A stretch of 54,060 nt of DNA from Clostridia bacterium (GTDB lineage: Bacteria > Bacillota > Clostridia > Lachnospirales > Lachnospiraceae): the NCBI GenBank assembly GCA_003249225.1, contig QKJQ01000041.1, positions 1-54,060 on the forward strand, written 5' to 3'. Positions 26,734 to 35,775 of the stretch are shown one piece after another. The notes under the pieces are model-generated. The model saw nothing but the letters and a program-made list of their open reading frames with translations, did no database searches and had not been told where the DNA came from. Made by a program: the position numbers and the translations under genes. Within the stretch, counting starts at the first letter, position 1; each line of letters opens with the position of its first letter.

Positions 26734-27141
26734 TTAATTACCCAAAACTCTTCGACATTCTTCGAGTAATGTTTTTACTTCTGCAGGTTTAATATAAACA
26801 ACCGGATTTTCCCCTCTGTCGAGTTCTAAAATCATAGCAAATTTATCGCCCCAGTCATTCATTGTCACCTTTTTCAATATTCCATCTTTCGGATATCGTG
26901 CCTGGTTGACTTCTCTCAATTTTTCACTCATGATGGCATATCCAAAAACAACACTGAGTGCATCTTTATAATAACTTAATGATTTTGCAAATGAATCCGT
27001 CAAATTAATGACAACCTTTATTTCTGAAATTCCGCCGTCAATAAAAATACCATCATCACGCACAATTCTGAATTTCTCAGGATCAAAATAGTCCTTCAAT
27101 GATCCAAATACCACATCGTCGTTTTTTATGTCCTGCGTCAT
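26734..27141 (-). CDS. Unrecognised 135-residue soluble protein
   Basis: I do not recognise this protein. It has no membrane segment; it is acidic with beta-type patterns such as DDGIFIDGGISEIKVVINLTDSF and KFAMILELDRGENPVVYIKPAEV, ending in a helix (LLEECRRVLGN). The chosen ATG has GGAGG 6 nt upstream; another ATG 6 nt earlier overlaps the MATE stop as ATGA. The tight placement between a MATE exporter and sdaAB suggests co-transcription. It may belong to a conserved Clostridia DUF family. Confidence 0.7.
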   Translation of the reverse strand: MTQDIKNDDVVFGSLKDYFDPEKFRIVRDDGIFIDGGISEIKVVINLTDSFAKSLSYYKDALSVVFGYAIMSEKLREVNQARYPKDGILKKVTMNDWGDKFAMILELDRGENPVVYIKPAEVKTLLEECRRVLGN

Positions 27142-27143
27142 AT

Positions 27144-28508
27144 TCATCCTCCCACAAGGTTTGTGACTTCTTCCTGTCCACGAATAGTTTCCTGATAGCG
27201 TTTAATTTCTTTATGATGTTTACTATACATAATAACCGCCGCAATATTCAATAAGCACTGCGATATTGTTGTCGAAATCCAAATCCCATTCATTCCATAC
27301 AGCCTTGGCAGAATCAATAGCAAAATCGGAGTAAGAATTACAGGATCAAAATATATCATGAACAAAGAATACTTGTTTTTTCCGACTGCATAAAAAAATG
27401 AATTTGAAATTCTTACAAGTCCTGTAAATATTAGCTGTGTTGCACTAATGATAAGCGGCCAGTATGCCTGCGATGCCACTGCTTCTGATACACCAAATAT
27501 TGCTGGATAAAACTTTGCTGTAGCTATTGTAAATAGAAAAAGAAAAACACTGACTGCTACTGCAGTCGCAATTCCTTTGTTCCGAATCCGTATCATTGAA
27601 TCATAATCACGGGCTCCTGCCGATACGCTTGCGAGCGGCTGTACTCCTTCCGCTACACCAATCAATATCATCCGGTAAGCACCGATGGATGCAGATATCA
27701 GGGAGTATATGGCAATCCCGACATCTCCACCATATTTTATACACTGCACATTATTATACAATATAAGCAAGGATGGTGTCAAAGCAATTCCAAACGGAGA
27801 AATTCCGATGCGAACCATACGCTTTATGTATTTCATTTTTATTTTGAACTGCGACAAATGAATCGGCCGGACTTTATTACGAAGCAATGTAACAACACAG
27901 CTGATTACTGTTATCATCTGTGATGATAAGGTTGCAATCGCAGCTCCCTGGATCCCTAAGTTCAGTGTATAGATGAGAAGATAATCAAGAAAAACGTTGC
28001 ATACCATACCAACGACCATAATAGCCATTGCTGAGACCACCTTATTATCATTCCTCAGAATTGGTGTCAGTCCCGCCGCAAACATCTGTATCGAACATCC
28101 ATAAATCATGATTCTTCCGTAATCCATGGAGTAGTCGAACAATTCACCTTCCGCTCCCATCATGCGCAGCAGACTTGGCAGCAATAGGGACGCTAAAAGT
28201 GTAATGGCTCCACTTATTAAGAATAAAACAATTAGTATATTGGCTCTGACCGTATCTGACTCTTCCGGCTTTCCCTCTCCCTGTTTTGTAGACATGATAA
28301 CCGCTCCGCCACATCCGATACCGGTACCAATTGCAACAATCACGGCGAGGATCGGCCAGACAACATAAACTGCTGAAAGGCCTTTGTCCCCGACAAGATT
28401 ACTTATAAAGAGACTGTCTACAATGGAGTACAATGTCGTTATCAACATGGTGATCATAGATGTAAAAATATAAGTAAAAAATTTCTTCTCTGATAACTTT
28501 TGCTCCAT
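27144..28508 (-). CDS. MATE family efflux transporter
   Basis: A 454-residue polytopic membrane protein with about 12 helices, typical MATE length. The start SEKKFFTYIFTSMITMLITTLYSIVDSLFISNLVGDKGLSAVYVVWP and the mid stretch GVAEGVQPLASVSAGA match the family. It should export cationic or other small molecules using a sodium or proton gradient. It starts 39 nt after oppA without a visible terminator and overlaps the next gene as ATGA, so it may be read from the opp promoter. Confidence 0.9.
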   Translation of the reverse strand: MEQKLSEKKFFTYIFTSMITMLITTLYSIVDSLFISNLVGDKGLSAVYVVWPILAVIVAIGTGIGCGGAVIMSTKQGEGKPEESDTVRANILIVLFLISGAITLLASLLLPSLLRMMGAEGELFDYSMDYGRIMIYGCSIQMFAAGLTPILRNDNKVVSAMAIMVVGMVCNVFLDYLLIYTLNLGIQGAAIATLSSQMITVISCVVTLLRNKVRPIHLSQFKIKMKYIKRMVRIGISPFGIALTPSLLILYNNVQCIKYGGDVGIAIYSLISASIGAYRMILIGVAEGVQPLASVSAGARDYDSMIRIRNKGIATAVAVSVFLFLFTIATAKFYPAIFGVSEAVASQAYWPLIISATQLIFTGLVRISNSFFYAVGKNKYSLFMIYFDPVILTPILLLILPRLYGMNGIWISTTISQCLLNIAAVIMYSKHHKEIKRYQETIRGQEEVTNLVGG

Positions 28509-28547
28509 TGCAGTGTGCCCCTTACTTTTTCATTATTGTTTTATTGC

Positions 28548-30224
28548 TTATTGCGCTATATCGGCAAATTTGAAATCAAGGTAACCCATAACGTATTTGT
28601 ACTGTCCTGAAATTTTAGGATTCACAAGATACAGCGTTTTTGTTGTAAACAACGGACAGATAACGGTATCCTGAGATACAAGGATTTCTTCTGCCTGCTG
28701 CAGTAATGCCTGACGAGCTGCCGCGTCCATTTCACTTGCAGATGCTGTCATTATACTATTATATTCTTCATTGTACCAGCTGATATCGTTCTGTGAGTTT
28801 CCATCACGATACATATCTAACCATGTTGCAGGATCGTTATAATCCCCAGTCCACTGATGACGTGCTAACTGAAGTTCACCGGCTCTTCTTGCATTAACAT
28901 ATACTTCATATTCCATAGCATTTAATTCAACGTTTACACCAAGCTGTGCCCACTGCATCTGAAGCACCTGTGCAACGTCTGCTTCGTAACTCATGGATGG
29001 GTAAGTATAGGTAATGGTTGGAAGACCCTCTCCGTTTGGATAACCAGCTTCTGCAAGCAACTGTTTTGCTGTTTCAAGATTCTCGTCAAGTAATGTTCCC
29101 TGTAATTCAGACCATTTTGTTCCGTCGACTTTGCTCTTATAGTTTGCTGCCACGAATGTGGTGGATGGTGTATAGCAGCTACCGATTACATCACAAATAC
29201 CCTGTCTGCTTACTGCTAATGCAAATGCCTGACGAACTTTTACATTGTCAAATGGAGCCATATTGATATTGAATAAAATGTAGTTTGTTACTAATACATC
29301 CGCATCCTGAAGATCAGCCTGACCAGCATACTGGTCTTGTACATAGTAAGGTGCACCTGTTAAGATATCGATTTCGCCTGTTTTGTAAGCAGATGTTTTT
29401 GCCTGATCATCATCCATGAACTTGAATGTCAATGAATCAAATTTTACAGTAGCACGATCATGAAAATATTCATTTGGAGAAAATGTAATGTATTCACCGG
29501 ATTTGTAATCACTCATGTGATAAGGTCCGTTGCCAAGGTTCTTTGTTACATCAGTATCCCATGCTTCATCAGCATTCGTTGCATATTGTACATTAGATGG
29601 CATATACACTGGTAAACGAACATAATCAAGGAAGTTCGCACAAGGAGATGCCAAGGTGAAAACGATTGTTAAGTCATCTGGACACTCAACACCAATGTCA
29701 TCGATGGATGCGGTTCCGTTAAATGCATCCGCTGCTCCCTGGATCAGGAATAATGCATCAACATACCATGCGCCTTTTGCAGGATCAAGAGCACGGGTTA
29801 TTGTATTTAAGAAGTCTGCTGAAGTAACTTTGCTTCCATCTGACCAATATCCATCTTCTCTCAAATGAAATGTCCATACGGTACCGTCATCATTTGCTTC
29901 CCAGCTGGTTGCTGCTGCCGGAATTACAGTTCCTTCTGAATCATAGTCGATCAGACCTTCCAGACAGTAGCTCTGATAATCAAAGTAAACATATGCTGTT
30001 GCTCCGGCCGGATCATACTCCCCATTCTCTGGCTGTTCTGAGCATATAATGTTCTTAGCGTCTCCGCCTGTTGATGCTGTTTCTGTTGTACCTGATGTTG
30101 GTGACTGTGTTGCCTCTGAGGATCCTGTGTTTGAACTGCCCTCCGCATTGTTGCCACATGCCGTCAGCGCAAAGACCATAGCACTGCATAAAAGCGCTGC
30201 GATAACTTTCTTAAACTTTTTCAT
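28548..30224 (-). CDS. oppA: Oligopeptide ABC transporter substrate-binding lipoprotein
   Basis: A 558-residue family 5 extracellular solute-binding protein. The lipobox LTAC puts the modified Cys at residue 23, followed by a Ser/Thr-rich linker. The signature region VIPAAATSWEANDDGTVWTFHLREDGYWSDG and FDNVKVRQAFALAVSR are clear. It captures peptides for the OppBCDF importer encoded just upstream. It is the last of the opp genes, 100 nt behind oppF; GGAGG precedes the ATG. Confidence 0.93.
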   Translation of the reverse strand: MKKFKKVIAALLCSAMVFALTACGNNAEGSSNTGSSEATQSPTSGTTETASTGGDAKNIICSEQPENGEYDPAGATAYVYFDYQSYCLEGLIDYDSEGTVIPAAATSWEANDDGTVWTFHLREDGYWSDGSKVTSADFLNTITRALDPAKGAWYVDALFLIQGAADAFNGTASIDDIGVECPDDLTIVFTLASPCANFLDYVRLPVYMPSNVQYATNADEAWDTDVTKNLGNGPYHMSDYKSGEYITFSPNEYFHDRATVKFDSLTFKFMDDDQAKTSAYKTGEIDILTGAPYYVQDQYAGQADLQDADVLVTNYILFNINMAPFDNVKVRQAFALAVSRQGICDVIGSCYTPSTTFVAANYKSKVDGTKWSELQGTLLDENLETAKQLLAEAGYPNGEGLPTITYTYPSMSYEADVAQVLQMQWAQLGVNVELNAMEYEVYVNARRAGELQLARHQWTGDYNDPATWLDMYRDGNSQNDISWYNEEYNSIMTASASEMDAAARQALLQQAEEILVSQDTVICPLFTTKTLYLVNPKISGQYKYVMGYLDFKFADIAQ

Positions 30225-30324
30225 ACATTCCTCCGTTCTGTCTCATAAGACTCTCTCATTTTTCTTATACCTTGCTGCTTTGAAAACGGCCCATTCCAAT
30301 AGTCATCTTTCTTACGGATTTGCC

Positions 30325-31299
30325 TTATTTCACTTTTTTTCCCGCTTTATATAAAAAGCAGGCAACTTTTCTGCCTTCGAAATCGACCATTTCTGGTTTC
30401 TCTCTGCGGCATTCCTCTGTAGCATACGCACATCTTCCTGCAAATGCACATCCCGGTGGTGGATTTAATGGACTTGGAACTTCACCTTCCAGAATGATTC
30501 TTGACTTTGCCCTTGACTGATTTGGATCAGGAATCGGTGCGGCTGAGATTAGTGCTTTTGTATATGGATGAAGCGGACTTTTATATATGTCATCCGAGCT
30601 TCCATATTCAACAAGATTACCAAGGTACATAACACCAATTTTATGGCTGATATGATGTACCATGCCCAGATCATGGGCAATGAACAGATAGCTGATTCCA
30701 GTCTCTCTCTGAATTTTTTCAAGCAGATTAATGATCTGTGCCTGAATGGATACATCCAGTGCTGAAATCGGCTCATCACAGACAATGAAATCCGGCTGCA
30801 GTGTCAGTGTTCTTGCAATGCCGATTCGTTGTCTTTGTCCGCCGGAGAATTCGTGAGGATATCTTCTGATGTGGTCCGGTTTTAGACCAACGGTTTCAAT
30901 TAGATCCTGTACTTTTGCTTTTCTTTCTTCCGGTGTGCCGATTTTATGAATAATCATTGGTTCTTCAATGATATCTCCGATGGTAAACCGTGGATTTAAT
31001 GATGCGTATGGATCCTGAAAGATCATCTGCATTTTCTTCCTGTAGGGAAGCATCTGTTTTCTGGAAAGTTTCGTGATATCCTCTCCATGAAACAGGATCT
31101 GTCCACTCGTCGGTTCATATATTTTTAAGATTGTCCTTCCCATTGTGCTCTTACCGCAACCGGATTCGCCGACAATTCCAAGCGTTTCACCTTTGTTCAG
31201 TGTTAAACTTACATTGTTAACTGCATGTACCTTTTTTCCGCCTTTGACCGGAAAGATCTTCGATAAATTATTCAACTCCAATAAGGGTTTTTCATTCAT
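30325..31299 (-). CDS. oppF: Oligopeptide ABC transporter ATP-binding protein OppF
   Basis: A 324-residue ATPase with Walker A GESGCGKS, signature FSGGQRQRIGIARTL, Walker B DFIVCDEPISALD and the H-loop FIAHDLGMV. The C-terminal oligopeptide/dipeptide domain has a four-Cys cluster (GCAFAGRCAYATEECRREKPE...ACFLY), seen in OppD/OppF families and probably binding a metal cluster. The start overlaps the oppD stop by 8 nt. Confidence 0.95.
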   Translation of the reverse strand: MNEKPLLELNNLSKIFPVKGGKKVHAVNNVSLTLNKGETLGIVGESGCGKSTMGRTILKIYEPTSGQILFHGEDITKLSRKQMLPYRKKMQMIFQDPYASLNPRFTIGDIIEEPMIIHKIGTPEERKAKVQDLIETVGLKPDHIRRYPHEFSGGQRQRIGIARTLTLQPDFIVCDEPISALDVSIQAQIINLLEKIQRETGISYLFIAHDLGMVHHISHKIGVMYLGNLVEYGSSDDIYKSPLHPYTKALISAAPIPDPNQSRAKSRIILEGEVPSPLNPPPGCAFAGRCAYATEECRREKPEMVDFEGRKVACFLYKAGKKVK

Positions 31300-32329
31300 G
31301 GGCTTCTTCTCCTTCCAGCACTTCTTTATAGCGGTCTTTGCAATACAACCAGCAGTTGCATTTATGCGATTTTGTAAACTCTGTTTTCAATGGATTGTAG
31401 TCCTGGCATATTTCCATTGCTTCGGAGCATCGTGCCGTAAACGGACATCCTTTTTTAAGTTTTAAAAGATCAGGCGGTGTTCCGGGAATTGGCTTCAAGG
31501 GTTCCTTTTTGTCCCCTTCATTATTGGAAATACTGTTAAGCAGTCCTTTTGTATAAGGATGTTTTGGTTCATAAAAAATCTCATCGGTGGTACCTTCTTC
31601 CATAATATTACCGCCATACATAATACTGATACGGTCACACATGGAGGCAACTACACCAAGATCGTGGGTAATCATAATAACGCCGGTCTCTGTCTTTTTC
31701 GTCAGGTTCTTGATCAGTTCTAAAATCTGCGCCTGAACGGTTACATCCAGTGCGGTTGTCGGTTCGTCAGCAATGATCAGCTTTGGATTACAGGCAAGTG
31801 CAATAGCTATAATAATACGCTGTCTCATACCACCGGAGAACTCATAAGGATACTGCTTTAACCGACTTTCCGGAGATGGTATACCAACCATATTCATAAG
31901 TTCTACAGCTCTTTTTTCTGCCTGTTTTTTTGATATTTTTTCATGACACAGAATTCCTTCTGTCATCTGTTTTCCAATGGTTATGATGGGATTTAAAAAG
32001 GACATGGGATCCTGAAAGATCATACCAATGTCATTTCCTCGAATTGCACGCATTCTTGCTTCATAGGCTCTTTTTTTCTTCTTTGTATCAAGACCGGACG
32101 GGGTTATATCTTCACCATCAAAATTTATGGTTCCTTCCACAACACTTCCGTTTTCAGCCAGGAGTCCCATCAGGGAAAGCATTCCTACGCTTTTACCTGA
32201 ACCGGATTCTCCAACGATTCCAAGAATTTCGCCTTTTTCCAGCGTATAATCAATTCCGCGAATTGCCTTTACAATCCCCTGACTTGTTTTAAATTCGGTT
32301 GTAAGACCTTTTATCTCTAATAGACTCAT
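31292..32329 (-). CDS. oppD: Oligopeptide ABC transporter ATP-binding protein OppD
   Basis: A 345-residue ATPase with Walker A GESGSGKS, signature FSGGMRQRIIIAIAL, Walker B LIIADEPTTALD and H-loop MITHDLGVV. The C-terminal domain has a Cys cluster (GCPFTARCSEAMEICQDYNP...CNCWLYC). It forms the nucleotide-binding heterodimer with OppF. It follows oppC by 11 nt. Confidence 0.95.
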   Translation of the reverse strand: MSLLEIKGLTTEFKTSQGIVKAIRGIDYTLEKGEILGIVGESGSGKSVGMLSLMGLLAENGSVVEGTINFDGEDITPSGLDTKKKKRAYEARMRAIRGNDIGMIFQDPMSFLNPIITIGKQMTEGILCHEKISKKQAEKRAVELMNMVGIPSPESRLKQYPYEFSGGMRQRIIIAIALACNPKLIIADEPTTALDVTVQAQILELIKNLTKKTETGVIMITHDLGVVASMCDRISIMYGGNIMEEGTTDEIFYEPKHPYTKGLLNSISNNEGDKKEPLKPIPGTPPDLLKLKKGCPFTARCSEAMEICQDYNPLKTEFTKSHKCNCWLYCKDRYKEVLEGEEAHE

Positions 32330-32340
32330 CGCATCATCTC

Positions 32341-33258
32341 CTATCGTTTTGCTTTTGGATCCAGTGCCGTTCCTAATCCCTCACCAACAAAGTTGAAGGC
32401 AAAAATCGTAATACAAATCGCAAGCATAGGATATGCTGTCTGCATCGGAAAGATTTCAATCAGCGCCCGCGCATCCTGTGCCAGAGTACCCCAGCTGGCA
32501 AGCGGTGCAGATATACCGACACCAAGGAAGCTTAACCAGGCTTCTGTAAAGATTGCCTGCGGTACCATCAATGTTACGGTTACGATGATCTGTCCGACTG
32601 TATTTACAAGAAGATGCTTGAATAATATTCTCTTACCACTTGCTCCTATAACAAAAGCAGCCATGGCAAATTCCTGTTCTTTCAGGCTTCGTACTTCCTG
32701 CCGGACAATTCTGGCCATATCGATCCAGCTCGATATCGAAATACCGATCATAACACTAGTGACACTTGCGCCAAAGATTAACATGATAAGAACAATGTAT
32801 AACATGGCAGGAACTGAATAAATAATATCCACAATACGCATCATTAACATATCTGTCTTTCCACCGATATAACCGGATATTCCCCCGTATACCGTTCCAA
32901 TTACAAGGTTGATGATCGCTGCCACAAGGCCTACCATTAAACTGATACGGGCACCGTACAGGATTCGCACAAAGATGTCACGTCCAAATTTGTCTGTTCC
33001 AAACCAGTGCGCAGAACTTGGTGATGCATTTTTAAGTGTTGTATCCATTGTTTCATAGGAATAAGGGCTGATCATTGGTCCAAATATTGCCAGGAGTATT
33101 ACGATTACAAGAATTATTGCACCGGCAAGTGCTCTCTTATTATGTAAAAAATTCTTCATCGCAGCCTGCAGGAATGTCTGGCTCTCAACAGCAATGAACT
33201 CATCATTCTTTTCTTCTGTTTCCAGTTTTCGAAATAATTTTGCTTCTAAGTTATCCAT
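32341..33258 (-). CDS. oppC: Oligopeptide ABC transporter permease OppC
   Basis: A 305-residue permease: one N-terminal helix (ALAGAIILVIVILLAIFGPMI), then the binding-protein-dependent transport core with five helices. The coupling-helix EAA-like loop is RQEVRSLKEQEFAMAAFVIGASGKRILFKHLLVN. AAGGAGG lies 6 nt before the chosen ATG; an ATG 6 nt earlier abuts the ribosome binding site. It follows oppB by 5-11 nt. Confidence 0.93.
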   Translation of the reverse strand: MDNLEAKLFRKLETEEKNDEFIAVESQTFLQAAMKNFLHNKRALAGAIILVIVILLAIFGPMISPYSYETMDTTLKNASPSSAHWFGTDKFGRDIFVRILYGARISLMVGLVAAIINLVIGTVYGGISGYIGGKTDMLMMRIVDIIYSVPAMLYIVLIMLIFGASVTSVMIGISISSWIDMARIVRQEVRSLKEQEFAMAAFVIGASGKRILFKHLLVNTVGQIIVTVTLMVPQAIFTEAWLSFLGVGISAPLASWGTLAQDARALIEIFPMQTAYPMLAICITIFAFNFVGEGLGTALDPKAKR

Positions 33259-33269
33259 GACCATCCTCC

Positions 33270-34187
33270 TTACAATGTATTTTTAATTCTTGGATCCACA
33301 AAAGAACAAACAAGATCGGAAATCATATTACAGATGATGATTATTGAGCCAATAAATATGGTTATGCCCATGACCAGTGTATAATCATGATTACTGATTG
33401 CATTTACAAATTCTTTACCAATACCAGGAATGGTGTAAAGGTTTTCAATAACGACGCTGCCGGTCAGCAGGAAAGCGACCATTGGACCCATATAAGTAAT
33501 AACAGGAAGTAGTGCGTTTTTAAGAATATGCCGGAAGGTAATTGCTGTACTGCTAAGTCCTTTTGCTCTTGCCATCGTAACATAATCCTGACGCATAACA
33601 TCTTCATAACTGGTCTGAGTCAGTCTCGCAACGGCTGATATGGGATACAGCCCCTGGGCGATTGCCGGTAATACATAATGCATTGGGGTATCAAGGCCAA
33701 GGATCGGGAACAATCGAAGCTGAACACCAAATATAATAAGTAAGAGCAAGGCTACAATAAAGTTTGGAACACTTACACCAAGGGTAAGTCCGGACAGCCA
33801 TAAGCCGCGTACAAAATTACTTTTTGTTTTCGCCATTGCTATTCCTGCACTTACTCCAACAACAAGTGTTAAGAGAAAGGTAACAATGCCAAGGCGAAGC
33901 GTTGGTTGAATTCTTGAGAGAATAATATCCGTTACTTCCGTTCCTACCTTCTTATAAGAAGTACCCAAATCCCCATGAAGCAGATTCTTGCAATAAATAA
34001 AGAACTGTTCCAGAACCGGTTTGTTCAGTCCATATTTTTCTTCCATTTTTTCAAGTATTTCACCGGTGATGTTTTTCGACTGCAGTGGACTACCCGGCAT
34101 CAATTTGGTCATTGTAAAAGTAATTGCAACTAGAACGAATAAAGTTAAAAGCCCAATACCAATTCGCTTGATCAGATATTTAACCAA
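33270..34187 (-). CDS. oppB: Oligopeptide ABC transporter permease OppB
   Basis: A 305-residue permease, first gene of the importer. It opens with the family-typical VKYLIKRIGIGLLTLFVLVAITF and carries the coupling loop RLTQTSYEDVMRQDYVTMARAKGLSSTAITFRHILKNAL. The start is proposed as TTG at 34187: AGAAGG lies 8 nt upstream and the N-terminus then matches the usual OppB beginning. A GTG three codons earlier overlaps that ribosome binding site. The upstream leader has two tandem terminators. Confidence 0.9.
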   Translation of the reverse strand: MVKYLIKRIGIGLLTLFVLVAITFTMTKLMPGSPLQSKNITGEILEKMEEKYGLNKPVLEQFFIYCKNLLHGDLGTSYKKVGTEVTDIILSRIQPTLRLGIVTFLLTLVVGVSAGIAMAKTKSNFVRGLWLSGLTLGVSVPNFIVALLLLIIFGVQLRLFPILGLDTPMHYVLPAIAQGLYPISAVARLTQTSYEDVMRQDYVTMARAKGLSSTAITFRHILKNALLPVITYMGPMVAFLLTGSVVIENLYTIPGIGKEFVNAISNHDYTLVMGITIFIGSIIIICNMISDLVCSFVDPRIKNTL

Positions 34188-34218
34188 AGCTAGCACCTTC
34201 TTTCTTGTTATTCAAATC

Positions 34219-34253
34219 AAAAAAAGACAACGGGGTCATGAGACATCGTTGTC
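34219..34253 (-). terminator. Second intrinsic terminator (T2) in the opp leader
   Basis: Minus strand GACAACG/CGTTGTC stem (34253-34247 with 34232-34226), a 2x2 internal loop, GTC/GAC and a TCAT loop, followed by seven T. It lies 31 nt before the oppB start codon. Confidence 0.8.
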
Positions 34254-34316
34254 AGCGTTAGAACTTAACTTATCAAAAATTTGTAGTACAAAAAAAATTA
34301 GCGAAAATCCATATCC

Positions 34317-34367
34317 CTAAAAAAATAAGCGCTCAAACATGAGTTTAAGCGCCGTTGCATCTTTCAT
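34317..34367 (-). CDS. Possible 16-residue leader peptide of the opp operon
   Basis: ATG at 34367 opens MKDATALKLMFERLFF followed by TAG, and its codons overlap the whole T1 hairpin and T-tract. The ATG falls about where transcription is predicted to begin, so it would be leaderless or nearly so, with no ribosome binding site. This may be coincidence; the position is what makes it notable. Confidence 0.3.
   Translation of the reverse strand: MKDATALKLMFERLFF
34319..34352 (-). terminator. First intrinsic terminator (T1) in the opp leader
   Basis: Minus strand stem GCGCTTAAAC/GTTTGAGCGC, ten pairs including one G-U that pairs only in the minus-strand RNA, with a TCAT loop and a T-rich tail (TTATTTTTTT). 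It begins about 15 nt after the predicted opp transcript start. Confidence 0.85.
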
Positions 34368-34374
34368 GTGACTA

Positions 34375-34403
34375 TTATTAGCACAATTTTTTTCACCTGT
34401 CAA
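34375..34403 (-). promoter_or_regulatory. Promoter of the opp operon
   Basis: Minus strand TTGACA (34403-34398), 17-nt spacer, extended -10 TGC-TAATAA (34380-34375). The predicted start is near 34367, leaving a leader of about 180 nt that holds T1 and T2. Confidence 0.75.
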
Positions 34404-34484
34404 TAAATTTTTATAAATTTTTTTCAAATAATTTCTCGTTTCCGATAATTTCTATCATCTCCTTGCGTACTCGTGAAAATGTGC

Positions 34485-34513
34485 TTGACATAATGATTTT
34501 CTGTAAATAGAAT
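34485..34513 (+). promoter_or_regulatory. Promoter of the 2-hydroxyacid dehydrogenase gene
   Basis: TTGACA (34485-34490), 17-nt spacer, TAGAAT (34508-34513); leader of about 90 nt. Divergent from the opp promoter 82 nt away. Confidence 0.75.
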
Positions 34514-34609
34514 ATAGGCTAGCGAAAAGTCACATCCTTTTTTGTATATTGATTGATCTTTGTAAGTTTAAGTAAAATTATAACCTCAATAAAGAAAAGG
34601 AGAACTATT

Positions 34610-35620
34610 ATGAAAGTAGTTGTTATTCAGGAAACATCCTTACAAATTGATAACATTGCAGCAGAAATCACAGAACATTGGAAAGCATTAGAACAGATTC
34701 CGGAAGTTACAGAGCTGATAATCCAGACCCCGGATCATTATCCATGGGGAGAAGAACTTCATGAGATGATTGGTGATGCAGATATTTTATTTGGTGTATG
34801 GATTTCTTCTTCCTGCATCAATGCAGAATTCCTCAGCAAACATCCAAATCTGAAATACATAGCTACACTTGGACACGGCTGGGAAGAATTTGATGTTGCC
34901 ATGACTAGGGAAAAGGGAATTACCATTACAAATACCATTTATGGCTCTCAGACAATTGCGGAATATGCATGGTCACTGCTCATGGAAGTCTGTCATCATA
35001 CAACCGCGCACGCGGAATACTTAAAATCCGTTGACTGGACTAAGCCAAATGACGGAGACTCTGCTTTTATTAAATTGGTTACACCTCAGATCGAACTTTA
35101 TAATCAAACGATCGGTATCGTGGGACTTGGCTCCATTGGCTTTGCCCTTGCAAAAATGGCACAGGGGTTTGGTATGAAAGTTATCTCCTATAGCCGTAAT
35201 AAAAAAGTAGGTGCCGAATATGATTTTATAGATCAGGTTTCCTTTGATGAACTTTTAGAACGAAGCGATGTGATTTCACTCCATGCGCCTTTCTCAGCAA
35301 GCAGTGCTAATATGATCAACAAAGATACCATTGCTAAAATGAAAAATGGTGTTATTCTTATCAATACAGCGCGCGGTGGTCTGATTGTTGAAGAAGATCT
35401 GTATGATGCACTTTTATCCGGCAAAATCTATGGTGCAGGACTGGACGTTATCCGTGAAGAACCACCAAAGTCAAACATTCCACTCTTTGAATGCAAGAAC
35501 GCAATTATTACAGGCCACATAGCATGGCTGACCAGAGCATCCAGGCTTCGTGCCTGTGATATGGCCATTGATAACTTCAAGGCTTATCTGTCCGGAACTC
35601 CGGTTTCTGTAATTAATTAA
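34610..35620 (+). CDS. D-isomer-specific 2-hydroxyacid dehydrogenase
   Basis: A 336-residue NAD-dependent dehydrogenase that reduces 2-oxoacids to D-2-hydroxyacids. The Rossmann motif IVGLGSIGFALAKMAQGFG (about residues 170-188) and the catalytic triad Arg255 (INTARGG), Glu284 (EEPP) and His303 (GHIAW) are intact. AAAGGAG lies 7-8 nt before the chosen ATG. Neighbouring aminotransferase, iorAB and opp genes suggest a 2-oxoacid from amino acid breakdown as substrate, possibly an aryl-pyruvate; this is inference. Confidence 0.9.
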   Translation: MKVVVIQETSLQIDNIAAEITEHWKALEQIPEVTELIIQTPDHYPWGEELHEMIGDADILFGVWISSSCINAEFLSKHPNLKYIATLGHGWEEFDVAMTREKGITITNTIYGSQTIAEYAWSLLMEVCHHTTAHAEYLKSVDWTKPNDGDSAFIKLVTPQIELYNQTIGIVGLGSIGFALAKMAQGFGMKVISYSRNKKVGAEYDFIDQVSFDELLERSDVISLHAPFSASSANMINKDTIAKMKNGVILINTARGGLIVEEDLYDALLSGKIYGAGLDVIREEPPKSNIPLFECKNAIITGHIAWLTRASRLRACDMAIDNFKAYLSGTPVSVIN

Positions 35621-35641
35621 CATTTTATCTGTACAATGAAC

Positions 35642-35678
35642 AAAAGGCGAAGGGATTTTATCGGTTCCTTCGCTTTTT
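35642..35678 (+). terminator. Intrinsic terminator after the dehydrogenase gene
   Basis: A 14-pair stem with two G-U pairs (35642-35655 with 35665-35678), a 9-nt loop and a T-run at the 3' end, 21 nt after the stop codon. Confidence 0.88.
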
Positions 35679-35706
35679 CTTTGTAAAAATTACAATCCAA
35701 ATGTAA

Positions 35707-35740
35707 AAAATCTAAATATTGCATTGTTGTTTTAGATTTT
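35707..35740. repeat. Inverted repeat just before the aminotransferase promoter
   Basis: Arms AAAATCTAAA and TTTAGATTTT separated by 14 nt, ending 6 nt before the -35 box at 35747. It could be an operator or a second weak terminator. Confidence 0.5.
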
Positions 35741-35746
35741 GTACTA

Positions 35747-35775
35747 TTGACTGTCTATGTGTTTTCATATAAACT
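35747..35775 (+). promoter_or_regulatory. Promoter of the aminotransferase gene
   Basis: TTGACT (35747-35752), 17-nt spacer, TAAACT (35770-35775). It predicts a leader of about 295 nt before the ATG. Confidence 0.6.
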
